A DNA stretch of 64,000 nucleotides from assembly GCA_016722945.1 (NCBI GenBank), contig JAEQMT010000038.1, positions 186,001 to 250,000 of the forward strand. Direction: 5' to 3'. This document shows positions 33,707 to 43,896 of this stretch, one piece after another (the stretch's first letter is position 1; every line of letters begins with the position of its first letter). A program made the translations under genes and the position numbers. This stretch comes from Desulfofustis sp. PB-SRB1. Lineage in GTDB: Bacteria > Desulfobacterota > Desulfobulbia > Desulfobulbales > Desulfocapsaceae. A model generated the notes under the pieces. It worked only from the letters and a program-made list of their open reading frames with translations. It did not search any database and was not told the origin of the DNA.

Positions 33707-35041
33707 CTATGGGGAGGATTTCTTTTTTTCCAGCTTATCGCGCATGATCTCGATGATAATCCGATCCGTCTCCATCATCCCCTTGTGGCTCAGGGTGCCG
33801 AGGTTCCTCACAGTCTGTTCGGTGGAGGCCCCGATAATCCCATCGGTGTCCTTGACGTTGACCCCCTGCAGGGAGAACAGCGCCGCCTGTACGGCGGCGC
33901 CGGCGGCGGTGTTGAGTTTCAGGGCGCAACCGGCCTTGGCCCCGTCGCAGATGACGCCGGCAAGATCCTCGAGGATGTTTTTGATTGCCCCGGCCATGTG
34001 TTCGACATTGCCGCCCACCAGGTAGGTAATGCCCGCCGTCGCCCCGGCGCCGGCCGCCACGGCACAACCGCAGACGGCAGAGAGGCGACCGGTGTGGGCC
34101 TTGACGTAGGCGGTGATGATGTGACTGAGACCAATGGCCTTGAGCAGGGTCTGCTCATCGGTATCGATGAAATCCTTGCAGGCCCAGATGGGCAGGATGG
34201 CGGTGAGACCATGATTGCCGCTGCCGGCCGAACTCATGGCCGGCAGATTGACCCCGCTCATCCGTGCATCAGCAGCGGCGGAGGTGAGCAGACGGGCGGA
34301 AGCGGCAATATCTTTAACCAGCAGTTTCTGCTTGACCAGCCGGTCGATGGCCTTGCCGATACCAAGGCCGCTGCCGTATTTCAGCCCATGCTGGGCAAGG
34401 GCGAGATTATAGTCCACGCCAAGTCGTAAAAAGGCCAGGTCTTCATCGTCGAGATCATCAACCATATCATAGATGTCTGATAGGCTGAGACTGACCAGCC
34501 AGTCTTCGAGTTCGGCAAGCGGTGACTGGCCGGTGGGCGAGGCGGGCCGGCCGAGCAACATTTCGCTGCTTACCGGCTCGTCATTGAGGGTAAGTTTGAT
34601 GATGTTGGTGTGGGCGTCCTTTATTTCGCTGCACGCCGTGTTCTCGCCGCTGGTGACGACGGCGCTGACATGCAGGCCGGTCTCCTGGTAGAGATGAGTA
34701 GTGATCGCATTTCCGGCGAGCAGCTGCCTCGCCAGATCAAGTGATTCTTCACCAAGGGTTTTAAGAACTTCCAAACCAAGGTTCGGGTCGCCGCCGAAGG
34801 CGCCGACGGCGGCGGCGCATTCAAGGCCGATCATCCCTCCGGTACCGGGAATCACCACCGCCATGCCGTTTTTATAGGTGTTTGGATCCACCCACACCTC
34901 AATCGCGTCAATGTCGAGGCGGGACGGCAGCAGAGAGGCGGCGGAGGCGGTTGCCAGGGCCACCGCGACCGGCTCGGTACAGCCCAGAGCCGGGGCCACT
35001 TCCAGCCGTAAGATATCTTTAACCCCAAAATTCGTTTCCAT
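33707..35041 (-). CDS. L-cysteine desulfidase / UPF0597 (YhaM-like) family protein
   Basis: A 444-residue protein of the UPF0597 family, which includes CdsB-type L-cysteine desulfidases and relates to the serine dehydratase alpha fold. It begins with LRLEVAPALGCTEPVAVALA and has VTSGENTACSEIK, SSAGSGNHGL and GVICDGAKAGCALK. The conserved cysteines could hold a [4Fe-4S] cluster. It would release H2S and pyruvate from cysteine in the cytoplasm. It is divergent from the efflux operon that follows, with a 188-base gap between starts. Confidence 0.85.
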   Translation of the reverse strand: METNFGVKDILRLEVAPALGCTEPVAVALATASAASLLPSRLDIDAIEVWVDPNTYKNGMAVVIPGTGGMIGLECAAAVGAFGGDPNLGLEVLKTLGEESLDLARQLLAGNAITTHLYQETGLHVSAVVTSGENTACSEIKDAHTNIIKLTLNDEPVSSEMLLGRPASPTGQSPLAELEDWLVSLSLSDIYDMVDDLDDEDLAFLRLGVDYNLALAQHGLKYGSGLGIGKAIDRLVKQKLLVKDIAASARLLTSAAADARMSGVNLPAMSSAGSGNHGLTAILPIWACKDFIDTDEQTLLKAIGLSHIITAYVKAHTGRLSAVCGCAVAAGAGATAGITYLVGGNVEHMAGAIKNILEDLAGVICDGAKAGCALKLNTAAGAAVQAALFSLQGVNVKDTDGIIGASTEQTVRNLGTLSHKGMMETDRIIIEIMRDKLEKKKSSP

Positions 35042-35229
35042 GTTTTACACTGGTGAGAGGGAAAATCTTCTGTTCGAGTCAACCGCGGCCACACATCCTA
35101 CCAGATACAGCAAAAAAAGCCGGTTTTTATAAACAGATGCCGTTTTCCAGGGCAACAACACTTTCATAACGATATCATGGACAAAATCGGTATGAGACGG
35201 TACAAGTAACCGATAACAACAGAACCATC

Positions 35230-36699
35230 ATGGCGCCTTCTACTACCATTATTTCCAGAACAGCGATAAGGCTCGCCCCTTTCTACCTTACTCTCTGTTT
35301 TCTTGTTGCCTGTGCACCGGTGGGCCCCGACTACCAGGAGCCCCAACCCGATGTGCCGGATCACTGGGTGGGCGACCAACACGGCCCGCCCAGCTACGAC
35401 CTTGATGAAATAGGTCGCTGGTGGCAGGTATTTGATGACCCTGAATTGAGCCGGCTTATTGAGGCGGCGATTGATCGCAACCTCGATATCAAACAGGCGG
35501 TATCGCGGGTGCGGGTGGCGAGGCAGCAGCGCATCGTCGCCGGCGCCACACTTTTCCCCTCTGTTTCCTCTGATGGTACGGCCCGGATCAGCAACAGGAG
35601 TGGAAACGATGGTATCTCACTGAATACCGAACTCTATTCGGCCTCCTTCGATGCCGACTGGGAACTTGACATCTTTGGCGGCACCAGACGCTCGGTTGAA
35701 GCGGCCTCAGCCGATGTCGAGGCTGAGATTGAAACACTGCATGATGTGATTGTGACTCTGCTGGCCGAGATCGCCATCAATTACATCGATATGCGCACCC
35801 TGCAAAAACGGCTGTCGGTGGCGGAGTCAAACGTCGCCGCCCAGCAGGAAACCTGGGAGCTGCTCTCCGCGCTCTCCACCGCTGGACGCGGTGACGAACT
35901 GGCCGTCACCCAGGCGCGCTACAACCTTGAGAGTTCAAGGGCGCGCATCCCGGAGTTGCGGACCAGCCTGGAACAGACCCGCAATCGGTTGGCTATTCTG
36001 ATCAATGAACCGCCCGGTGCATTGCAAGCACGACTCGATGCTGCCGAACCAATACCATCGGTACGGCCGGATCTGGCCATCGGCGTGCCCGCCGACACCA
36101 TTCGCCAGCGCCCCGATATCCGCGAGGCCGAACGGAGACTGGCAGCACAGACCGCTCGCATCGGCGAAGCCGAAGCGGATCGCTATCCGCGTTTTTCACT
36201 GACCGGCTCAATCGGTATCGATTCCATTGACGCCGGCTCGCTGTTCTCCAATCCAACCAGACTCTGGGCGTACGGCCCATCCTTTTTCTGGCCGATCTTT
36301 GAAGGAGGCCGGATCGATGCCAATATCGCCACCCAAAAAGAGCTGCGCACCCAGGCATTTCTCAGCTACCAGGACACCATCTTATCTGCTCTTGAGGAGG
36401 TCGAAAACGCGTTGATTTCTTACGCAAACGAGCAGCAACGACTGCAGAGCCTGAACGAGGCGGTTACCGCCGCGCGCCTGGCGGTGCAGCTTGCCGAGTT
36501 TCAATACAGTACCGGGCTTACCGGCTTCAGCGATGTCCTGGACGCACAACGCTCCCAGCTCTCCTTCGAGGATCAGGCGGCCCAGAGCGGCGGTGCCGTG
36601 GTGATCGATTTAGTTCGCCTCTACAAGGCCCTGGGCGGCGGCTGGCAACCGTATCGAACCATTTCTCAGGTAGACACCGCCGACATGGATAGACAATGA
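35230..36699 (+). CDS. Outer-membrane efflux factor lipoprotein (NodT/TolC family)
   Basis: A 489-residue outer-membrane channel of the TolC/NodT type. Signal peptide and lipobox FLVACAP place it as a lipoprotein. Helical repeats with the expected ARxxxxxAGxxLFPSV… like region (VAGATLFPSVSS) and the second-half EAERRLAAQTARIGEAEADR are diagnostic. It overlaps the adaptor gene by 4 bases. With the downstream MacA and MacB proteins it forms a complete tripartite pump spanning both membranes. Exported substrates may be antibiotics or peptides. Confidence 0.93.
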   Translation: MAPSTTIISRTAIRLAPFYLTLCFLVACAPVGPDYQEPQPDVPDHWVGDQHGPPSYDLDEIGRWWQVFDDPELSRLIEAAIDRNLDIKQAVSRVRVARQQRIVAGATLFPSVSSDGTARISNRSGNDGISLNTELYSASFDADWELDIFGGTRRSVEAASADVEAEIETLHDVIVTLLAEIAINYIDMRTLQKRLSVAESNVAAQQETWELLSALSTAGRGDELAVTQARYNLESSRARIPELRTSLEQTRNRLAILINEPPGALQARLDAAEPIPSVRPDLAIGVPADTIRQRPDIREAERRLAAQTARIGEAEADRYPRFSLTGSIGIDSIDAGSLFSNPTRLWAYGPSFFWPIFEGGRIDANIATQKELRTQAFLSYQDTILSALEEVENALISYANEQQRLQSLNEAVTAARLAVQLAEFQYSTGLTGFSDVLDAQRSQLSFEDQAAQSGGAVVIDLVRLYKALGGGWQPYRTISQVDTADMDRQ

Positions 36700-37985
36700 G
36701 TGAGAACCATCGGCCAACCGTACGGGAAACCATCTCCACCCATGAGCGAACCAGACGCCGCTCCCGCCGGCGCCGTCTCTTTCTGCTTGTGCTGGTGGCA
36801 GGTATCGCGGCGGTTGCCGTGCTGATCGTCAACCCCCGGCAACAGGCAAACGAGATCCGCTATCAGACCAGACCGGTGCAACAAGGCGATATAACCATCA
36901 CGGTCACCGCCACCGGCAATCTCGAAGCGACCAATCAGGTGGAAGTAGGCAGTGAATTGTCTGGGATCATCAGAGAAGTGCTGGTTGATTTCAACGATAC
37001 GATAACCGTCAACCAGCCCCTTGCCGCCCTTGACGATACCAAGTTCAAGGCAGCCGTGCGGCGCTCCCAAGCCGAGCTCAATTCAGCCCGGGCCGGTCTT
37101 CAGGAGGCAATCGCCACCCGCGAGGCCGTTGAAAAACAGGTGGAGCGATACCGGGTTACCCGTGAGTTGACCGGCGGTAAACTCCCCTCTCTGGAGAGTA
37201 TGGAACAAGCCGAGGCCGATCTTGCCCGCTCCATCGCCGCGGTAAGCGGCGCCGAGGCCGCCATCGAGGTCGCCCAGGCGGCGCTTGACGCCAATCAGAC
37301 CGATCTTGAAAAAACCGTGATCTATTCACCCATCGGCGGCATCGTCCTTGACCGGGCCATTGAGCCGGGCCAGACGGTGGCAGCCTCTCTACAGGCGCCG
37401 GTGCTCTTCATGCTGGCCGAAGATCTGCGCACCATGGAGCTGCAGGTCGACGTGGATGAGGCCGATATCGGTCGAGTAGAAGAAGGCCAGCAGGCGACCT
37501 TTACCGTTGACGCCTATCCGGAACGCAGCTTCACGGCCAAGATCAGCCAGGTACGATTCGGTTCACAAACCACCGACGGAGTGGTCACCTACACCGCCGT
37601 GCTCGATGTGGCCAACCCTAAACTGCTGTTGCGTCCGGGTATGACGGCCACCGCCGAGATCGTCGTAGAGAAGATCGAAAACAGTCTGCTGGTGCCCAAT
37701 ATTGCCCTGCGCTTCAACCCCGATGAAACCGACTCGCAGCAGCAAAAACGAGGATTTCTCGGCTCCATTTTCGGCGGCCCGTCCCGCACCCAGAAAAAAA
37801 GTGCGCAGAGCACCCGGCCCATCCAGTTAGGCCAACAAAATCTGTGGATCGTCGGCCCTGAGGGAATGGCCGAGCCGATTGTCGTCACCACCATCGGTAC
37901 CGACGACGTAATGACCGCGGTGGTCTCGGAAAGGCTGCGGGAAGGTATGGAAGTCATTGTCAGTCGGATAAAGACGAACCGGTAG
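36696..37985 (+). CDS. macA: MacA-type periplasmic adaptor protein
   Basis: A 429-residue membrane-fusion protein. One N-terminal helix (residues about 26-45) is followed by a biotinyl-lipoyl half (GSELSGIIREVLVDFNDTI), a long coiled-coil hairpin (AELNSARAGLQEAIATREAV and on) and a beta-barrel domain (VIYSPIGGIVLDRAIEPG). It joins the inner-membrane MacB transporter to the outer-membrane factor. It overlaps the previous gene by 4 bases and is followed by macB genes. Near the C-terminus lies an unusual stretch, SIFGGPSRTQKKSAQS, inserted into a loop. Confidence 0.93.
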   Translation: MSENHRPTVRETISTHERTRRRSRRRRLFLLVLVAGIAAVAVLIVNPRQQANEIRYQTRPVQQGDITITVTATGNLEATNQVEVGSELSGIIREVLVDFNDTITVNQPLAALDDTKFKAAVRRSQAELNSARAGLQEAIATREAVEKQVERYRVTRELTGGKLPSLESMEQAEADLARSIAAVSGAEAAIEVAQAALDANQTDLEKTVIYSPIGGIVLDRAIEPGQTVAASLQAPVLFMLAEDLRTMELQVDVDEADIGRVEEGQQATFTVDAYPERSFTAKISQVRFGSQTTDGVVTYTAVLDVANPKLLLRPGMTATAEIVVEKIENSLLVPNIALRFNPDETDSQQQKRGFLGSIFGGPSRTQKKSAQSTRPIQLGQQNLWIVGPEGMAEPIVVTTIGTDDVMTAVVSERLREGMEVIVSRIKTNR

Positions 37986-38003
37986 CCCTTTCTGCCCCGC
38001 CCC

Positions 38004-38702
38004 ATGTCCACGCCCTTCATATCGCTTGCCGGAATATCCAAGATTTACGGCGAGGGTGCGGCCGCGGTGCGCGCCTTAGACGACGTGAGCCTGAATGTGC
38101 AGCAGGGTGAATTCGTCGCCATGATGGGTTCGAGCGGCTCGGGGAAATCAACCTGCCTCAACATTCTCGGCTGCATCGATGTACCGACAACCGGCAGCTA
38201 CCTCTTTGAAGACGTCCGAATTGAGTCACTTACCCGCAATCAACGGGCCATCGTCCGCCGCCATTTTATCGGTTTCATCTTCCAGGGCTTTAACCTGCTG
38301 AACCGCACCTCGGCCATTGAAAACGTTGAGTTACCGCTGATTTACCAGCAGGTGCCGAGCAAGAAAAGACGCCTGCTGGCGCAGCAGGCACTCGCCTCCG
38401 TGGGGTTGGAGAAATGGGCGAATCACCGTCCCAGTGAACTTTCCGGCGGACAGCAGCAGCGCGTTGCAGTGGCCCGCGCCATTGTCGGCAAACCACGCGT
38501 ACTGCTGGCCGATGAGCCTACCGGCAATCTCGATTCAGCCCGCAGCATGGAGATCATGGAGATGCTCACGGGCTTTAACCGCGAAGAAGGCATCACCATC
38601 ATCATGGTCACCCATGAGCAGGAAATGGCGCACTATGCCCAGCGCCGGATCGTGTTCCAGGACGGCTGTGTGATCAGTGACTCGGCTGACCAGGCGAGCT
38701 GA
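38004..38702 (+). CDS. MacB-type ABC transporter ATP-binding protein
   Basis: A 232-residue ATPase with Walker A GSSGSGKST, signature LSGGQQQRVAVARAI and Walker B VLLADEPTGNLD. It is the nucleotide-binding half of MacB, coded here as a separate gene from the permease. It starts 18 bases after macA and shares one base with the permease gene. It powers export by the pump formed with the neighbouring genes. Confidence 0.93.
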   Translation: MSTPFISLAGISKIYGEGAAAVRALDDVSLNVQQGEFVAMMGSSGSGKSTCLNILGCIDVPTTGSYLFEDVRIESLTRNQRAIVRRHFIGFIFQGFNLLNRTSAIENVELPLIYQQVPSKKRRLLAQQALASVGLEKWANHRPSELSGGQQQRVAVARAIVGKPRVLLADEPTGNLDSARSMEIMEMLTGFNREEGITIIMVTHEQEMAHYAQRRIVFQDGCVISDSADQAS

Positions 38703-39913
38703 TGCTGAAAGAGGCGATCATCCTGGCGATTCGCGCCATTCGCCGCAATGTCCTGCGTTCGGCCCTTACCATCTTGGGCATCGTCATCGGAGTGGCGGCG
38801 GTGATCAATATGGTGACGGTGGGCAGCGGCGCCACCACCCAGGTCACCAACGAGATTTCCGAGCTGGGCGGCAATATGCTGGTGATCCGTCCCGGACAAC
38901 GGCGGCATGGCCCCGGCGGTGCCCGCGGGGTGGAAGATCGTTTTTCTATCGCCGATGCCCAGTCGATCATAACCAACGTTGCCGGTCTTACGGCGGTGGC
39001 GCCGGTCTCACAGACCGGCCGGCAGGCCATCTACGGCGGCGCCAACTGGTCAACAACGATCATCGGCTCCACCAACGGGTACCTTACGGTGCGCAACTGG
39101 TATCTGGCCGCGGGCCGGGTATTTACCAGCGGTGAAGAAAAGGCAGGCGCCGATGTCTGCATCCTCGGCAACACCTTACAAAGAGAACTCTTTGACGAGC
39201 AATCCGCCATCGGCAGAAATATCCGATTAGGAAAACTATCGTTTCGGGTAGTCGGCGTGCTGGCGCCAAAGGGACAGTCCAGCTTCGGTACCGACCAGGA
39301 TGACCTGGTCATTATCCCGCTGCGCACCCTGCAGCGCCGCATGGCCGGCAACACGGACGTGCAGACCATTCTGGTGGCCGTCAATCCGGCCATCGAAACC
39401 AGCCAGGCGCAACGCGACATCACTGCCCTCATGCGTGAGCGGCGTGGCTTGAGGACAGATGATGCCAACGACTTTCATGTTCGCGATCTTACCGAGATCA
39501 GCGACACCTTGTCAGGCACCACCGCCATCCTCACCGCCCTGCTCAGTGCGGTGGCCGGGGTCAGCCTGCTGGTGGGCGGTATCGGTATCATGAATATCAT
39601 GATGGTTTCGGTGACCGAGCGCACCAGAGAGATTGGTACCCGGCTGGCCATCGGTGCGCTGGAACGAGATGTACTGCTTCAGTTTCTGGTTGAGGCCACG
39701 GTACTCACCTCACTGGGGGGAGTGCTCGGCATCGCGGTGGGACTATCCACCGCCGTGCTTTTTTGTGATCTGATCGGAGTACCGTTCATGTTCCGGGCCG
39801 ATATCGTCGGCGCATCCCTGCTGGTATCAAGCGGGGTCGGCATCGTGTTCGGCTTTTTCCCGGCAAAAAAAGCGGCATCGCTGGATCCCATCGAAGCGTT
39901 GCGCTACGAATAG
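38702..39913 (+). CDS. MacB-type ABC transporter permease
   Basis: A 403-residue FtsX-type permease. The N-terminal helix (RAIRRNVLRSALTILGIVIG) is followed by a large periplasmic domain and three more helices, including LLVGGIGIMNIMMVSVTERT and GVGIVFGFFPAKKAASLDP, the standard MacB C-terminus. Together with the ATPase gene it forms a split MacB. Periplasmic substrate is pushed into the outer-membrane factor through MacA. The operon ends here, 68 bases before the convergent hypD. Confidence 0.93.
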   Translation: MLKEAIILAIRAIRRNVLRSALTILGIVIGVAAVINMVTVGSGATTQVTNEISELGGNMLVIRPGQRRHGPGGARGVEDRFSIADAQSIITNVAGLTAVAPVSQTGRQAIYGGANWSTTIIGSTNGYLTVRNWYLAAGRVFTSGEEKAGADVCILGNTLQRELFDEQSAIGRNIRLGKLSFRVVGVLAPKGQSSFGTDQDDLVIIPLRTLQRRMAGNTDVQTILVAVNPAIETSQAQRDITALMRERRGLRTDDANDFHVRDLTEISDTLSGTTAILTALLSAVAGVSLLVGGIGIMNIMMVSVTERTREIGTRLAIGALERDVLLQFLVEATVLTSLGGVLGIAVGLSTAVLFCDLIGVPFMFRADIVGASLLVSSGVGIVFGFFPAKKAASLDPIEALRYE

Positions 39914-39980
39914 CCCGATCACCTGAAGTGCTCAAGAAGCCAGATGGGCTCCCCGCTCAGAGACAGGTATTCCCAGTCGG

Positions 39981-41072
39981 CTACGTTTGTCCGAAGGTGT
40001 AGCGCAGGTAGGAGGCGCAGATCCCTTCCTGGGCCACCATGCAGGGGCCGATGGGGTTTCTGGTGGAGCAGGAGATGCCGAAGGCGGGACATTCGGTGGG
40101 CAGACATTTGCCCGATATGATCTCGGCGCAGCGGCACTCGAGAGGCTCCTCACCCTGCTGAATCCGGATATTGAACCGCTTGGTGGCATCGTAGAGGGAA
40201 AGTTCATCACGAATGACAAAGCCGCTGCCGGCAATACTGCCCAAGCCGCGCCAGTCGCTGTCGGTGGCAAAAAACACCTCGGAAAGCATTTTCTGCACGC
40301 GCGTTGTTTCCGCGTTCGAGGTGATACCGGCAAACGGATTATCCCGGTCCGGTTGGGCCGATCGCAGTTGGTCGACAATGGTGATCAACCCCTTTAAGAT
40401 GTCGTTGACCCCAAAACCGGTGACCGCGCAGGCAAGATGGTGCCGGCGCGCCAGTTGGGCGTACGCCTCGGTGTCGGTAATGGCCTCCACATGGGCGGAG
40501 CAGAGCAGACCGCGGATGTTGAGCTCCGGATCTTTGAAAAGATTGTCAAGCGATGGCGGCAGCAGCCTGATGGAGGGGATTACACAAAAGTTCTCGATCC
40601 CCTCTGAGGCCGCTTCCAGAATTGCTTCAGCCACATCGGGGGCGGCGCCCTCAAAACCCACCGCGGTAAAGACCACGATTTTATCGGGGTAACGCCGGGC
40701 CAGATCCAGGGCCTCCATGGGGGCGTCCACCACCTCCACCCATACCCCGGCATCCCGCAATTCTTCTAATGAACTGGTGCTGCCCGGCACCCGCAGCAGA
40801 TCGTCGCAGGTGGCGGTAATAACGTCTGGCTGCATGGCGATTTTGACATAGGCGTCGATGTGGCCTTCCGGCATAACGCACACCGAACAGCCGGGTCCTG
40901 GTACCAGTTCCAGCTGTTCCGGCACCATTTCACTGATACCGAACTTCAGTATGGTACGGATCTGCGTACCGCAGACCACCATCACTCGTACCGGGCGGTC
41001 GATGAGGGTGGACAGACGGGCAAGTAAGGCCTCATCGGCCTGCTGCCCCATATGTAAATCAGGCCCTTTCAT
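39981..41072 (-). CDS. hypD: Hydrogenase formation protein HypD
   Basis: A 363-residue [4Fe-4S] protein that, with HypC, builds the Fe(CN)2CO part of the [NiFe] site. Signatures are VMVVCGTQ, GPGCSVCVMPEGHIDAY, VTGFGVNDILKGL and the C-terminal CRCAEIISGKCLPTECPAFG. It closes the hydrogenase cluster on the minus strand, 84 bases after the small Cys-rich gene. hypC, hypE and hypF are not in the window, so the rest of the maturation set is elsewhere. The length matches the family. Confidence 0.96.
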   Translation of the reverse strand: MKGPDLHMGQQADEALLARLSTLIDRPVRVMVVCGTQIRTILKFGISEMVPEQLELVPGPGCSVCVMPEGHIDAYVKIAMQPDVITATCDDLLRVPGSTSSLEELRDAGVWVEVVDAPMEALDLARRYPDKIVVFTAVGFEGAAPDVAEAILEAASEGIENFCVIPSIRLLPPSLDNLFKDPELNIRGLLCSAHVEAITDTEAYAQLARRHHLACAVTGFGVNDILKGLITIVDQLRSAQPDRDNPFAGITSNAETTRVQKMLSEVFFATDSDWRGLGSIAGSGFVIRDELSLYDATKRFNIRIQQGEEPLECRCAEIISGKCLPTECPAFGISCSTRNPIGPCMVAQEGICASYLRYTFGQT

Positions 41073-41155
41073 GCCCAGGGAAGTACGCCACCGGGAATCT
41101 ACCCGGCGGCGCCATGGTTGCAGTAACTGTCAAGGCTGCCTCGAATCTTACTCCA

Positions 41156-41404
41156 TCATGCTTCAGCCTGTTTTTGCATTTCTTTGTACTGCTCGGTCTC
41201 ACGTACTTTCTCCGCCTCGACCGCTTCAATATCGGCTCTAGTAAGATGATACAAACCACAGGCCGGACACGAGCCGTCGAAGGTGTCGCCCACGGCGCGG
41301 GCACGCAACTCATCAATGGTCATGTGGTCCATATGGCCGCAGGCACCACTGGGATTTTCGGCCCTGACTTTTATCCGGTTCGGGTGTTTTTCCGCTTCAC
41401 TCAT
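41156..41404 (-). CDS. Small Cys-rich zinc-ribbon-like protein
   Basis: An 82-residue protein. The ATG at 41404 follows GGAGG at 6 bases; a longer frame upstream is not needed. The motif GACGHMDHMTIDELRARAVGD precedes DTFDGSCPACGLYHLT, so one Cys with two nearby His faces a CPACG pair, as in a small zinc ribbon. The C-terminus is a charged helix. I do not recognise a family. Its place between mvhA and hypD in a minus-strand operon suggests a helper for assembling or regulating the hydrogenase. Confidence 0.75.
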   Translation of the reverse strand: MSEAEKHPNRIKVRAENPSGACGHMDHMTIDELRARAVGDTFDGSCPACGLYHLTRADIEAVEAEKVRETEQYKEMQKQAEA

Positions 41405-41490
41405 GGTATTCCTCCATAGTGGATATGGACGTCTCAATCCGGCCATCTTCCCGATGCCTCTAGCAAGATAGCCGGATCAACCAGTTCAAA

Positions 41491-42939
41491 TCAGTTTTTG
41501 ATGACATCAACTAGTTTACCATCGGCGTCAACGATTTCAACTGCCAAGGGGATTCCGCCATCCAGGCGGTGCGTGGCGCATGACATTCACGGGTCATAGG
41601 CGCGTACGGCCATCTCCACCTTGTTGAGTATTCCCTGGTCATAAACGCCATCTTTGATCAGGGCGGTGGCCGCCTGTTTGACGCTCATGTTCATGGGCCC
41701 GATGTTATGGGTGGTACCGACGATGAGATTGGCACTCTCGATACAACCGTTGGCATCGGTAGTGTAATCGTGAATCAGTGTACCGCGCGGTGCCTCCAGC
41801 ACACCAACACCGCGGCCGGCCTGAGGTGTAACCTTGGCGCGGACATCGGTATCGGTAATGCCTTCCCAGTTAAGCAACTCGATGGTGCGCTCACAGGCAT
41901 AAATCAATTCAATCAACCGGGCATAGTGATAGAGCAGGGTCGCCTGGGCGGGTCGTCCGAAGGCGGCGCGAAACTCTTCCAGGGCCTCCTGCGCCTTGGG
42001 CGTTGCCATCTGGTCGCAGACGTTGATGCGGGCCAGGGTATTGGCCCGGTAGATGCCTTTGGGTTCGCTCAGATCCATGGAGAACCCTTCGTTCCAGGAT
42101 TTAGCGTACGGCATCTTGCCGTAACTCCAGGACTCCACATGCTCGCCCAGATAATCAAGATAGTCAACACCCTCAAAGTCAACGTATGAGCCGTCGGCCT
42201 TCATCAACCGCTGCTTGCCGTCATAGATCCGAAACGATCCATCGGCACGATCAACGGTGCCCAGGAACCCGGTCTTGATAACGCCCAACTCGCTGATGAC
42301 ATCGAGGTACTTGCTGAACACGTTGTTCTTGGCAAAATCCAGGGCAAAAAGAGAGAAATCAAGCAGGGTCTGGGTATCCTTGAGCAGTTCTACCCGCTCC
42401 GCTTCGCGCATGGGCTTGGAAAAGCCGCCGGTAACCGCGGCGATGGGGTGAATCGCCTTGCCGGCAAACCGATCCAGCATCATCTGCCCCAATTGCCGCA
42501 TCTTCACTACCTGAGTGGCAAGCTCCGGCGCCGCCTTCACCACGCCGATGACGTTGCGCACCGAGTAATCGCTGTCGGGCCCCAGAACGAAATCGGGCGC
42601 CGCCAGGAAAAAGAAGTGCAGAATCTTGTCGTTGATGTGGGCCATCACCTGCAGCAGTTCCCGCAGCTTATGGCCGGTGGGCGTCGGAGTAACGTCAAAG
42701 CAGCCATCCACCGCCTTGTTGGAGGCAAGGTGATGCATCCACGGGCAGATTCCGCAAATGCGGTTGACGATCCGGGGAACCTCTTCGGCCGGTCTGCCCT
42801 CGATAAATTTTTCGAACCCGCGCAGCGACATCAGGTTCATCCGTGCATCTTCGACGTTACCACTCTCGTCAAGATGCACGGTGATACGAGCGTGCCCCTC
42901 AATGCGGGTTACCGGTTGTATATTTAGTATCTTACCCAT
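41491..42939 (-). CDS. mvhA: [NiFeSe] hydrogenase large subunit MvhA, selenoprotein
   Basis: A 482-residue large subunit of the F420-non-reducing (Mvh-type) hydrogenase that holds the Ni-Fe site. The N-terminal ligand motif is RICGICPWMHH. The frame is broken at 41587-41589 by TGA after RAYDP, then continues MSCATHRLDGG to a true stop at 41491-41493. The C-terminal motif is therefore DPUxxCATH with selenocysteine in place of the usual first Cys. A hairpin follows the TGA by 17 nt. The 23 residues after CATH would be removed by the maturation protease encoded upstream. Start follows GGAGG; one base separates it from the mvhG stop. Confidence 0.96.
41555..41569 (-). promoter_or_regulatory. Bacterial SECIS element of mvhA
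   Basis: On the minus strand, CCGCC-TGGAT-GGCGG forms a perfect 5-bp stem with a 5-nt loop, 17 nt after the UGA. Loop position and GG match the SelB-binding hairpin of bacterial selenoprotein mRNAs. Confidence 0.85.
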
Positions 42940-42940
42940 C

Positions 42941-43885
42941 TTATGCCTCCTCCTTCGCGGCGACCTTCTTGGGTCGTAAATTACCGTGTGCGCCGCTGAA
43001 CCGTTGAATGGAACGACGATCGACCACGGAAGTGAAATCGATGCCGTTACTTGCCAGGGCGTTCATCATATCAAGCAATTGATTGCCATGCGGACGTACC
43101 GAACCGAAACAGCCCCGGCACGGTACCCGCGCCTCGATGCAGGAAGGTGCGCCCCGTTTGGCGCAGCCGGCCGCGGTCACCGGGCCCATGCACATATAGC
43201 CCTGCTCGAGCAGGCAGCGCATTTCACTGATCGGCTTATCCGGATCGAACACGGCATTTTCCACAAACCGCTTGACCGTATTTACCGCCCCTTTGCCCTC
43301 CCGTTTGGTGGGACAGGTATCGCAGACACTCTTGGTGGGCAGCACCGGATCGCGGTTCTCCAGCAGGGCCATGATGGCCTCGGCGATGTGGGCCGGGTTG
43401 GGCGGACAGCCGGGCAACCGTAAATCAATTTTGACCTTTTCATCCAGGGCGTAGGTGCGATCCAGCATCTTCGGCACCACCTCATCGGGCCGGGTGGCGC
43501 CGGCATCGGTGGAGGAAGTCTGATAGATTTCATCAAAACTCGCGGCTGAATCCTGGCCGTTCATCAGGGCCGGGATCCCCCCCTGGGTGGCGCAGGAGCC
43601 AAGGGCGATCAGCACCTTGCATTTTTTGCGCATCTCTTCGAGCACCTCCATGTGCTCGTCATTGGAAACCCCGCCGCTGATAATGCCGACGACGGCCTCG
43701 GGGATATTGAGATGCTCACCTTCATCCCCGCATTGACCATAATATTTGTGATCCATGATCACCGGTGCATGCACGATATCGAGATGCTCGGTGATAATCG
43801 GAACCAGGTCCTCACCGATATTCAATATTGCGATCTCACAGCCGGAGCATGAACTCAGCCATTCTAATGCCGTGGTAACTCCCAT
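42941..43885 (-). CDS. mvhG: Mvh-type hydrogenase small subunit MvhG
   Basis: A 314-residue small subunit with Fe-S clusters that move electrons from the Ni-Fe site. Cluster Cys motifs are LSSCSGCEIA at the N-terminus, ALGSCATQGG, LPGCPPNP and the C-terminal GAPSCIEARVPCRGCFG. The start follows AAAGGAGG. It lies between mvhD and mvhA as in methanogen and sulfate-reducer mvhDGA operons. No twin-arginine signal is present, in line with a cytoplasmic complex. The tail LRPKKVAAKEEA is unremarkable. Confidence 0.96.
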   Translation of the reverse strand: MGVTTALEWLSSCSGCEIAILNIGEDLVPIITEHLDIVHAPVIMDHKYYGQCGDEGEHLNIPEAVVGIISGGVSNDEHMEVLEEMRKKCKVLIALGSCATQGGIPALMNGQDSAASFDEIYQTSSTDAGATRPDEVVPKMLDRTYALDEKVKIDLRLPGCPPNPAHIAEAIMALLENRDPVLPTKSVCDTCPTKREGKGAVNTVKRFVENAVFDPDKPISEMRCLLEQGYMCMGPVTAAGCAKRGAPSCIEARVPCRGCFGSVRPHGNQLLDMMNALASNGIDFTSVVDRRSIQRFSGAHGNLRPKKVAAKEEA

Positions 43886-43896
43886 GTCATCCTCCT

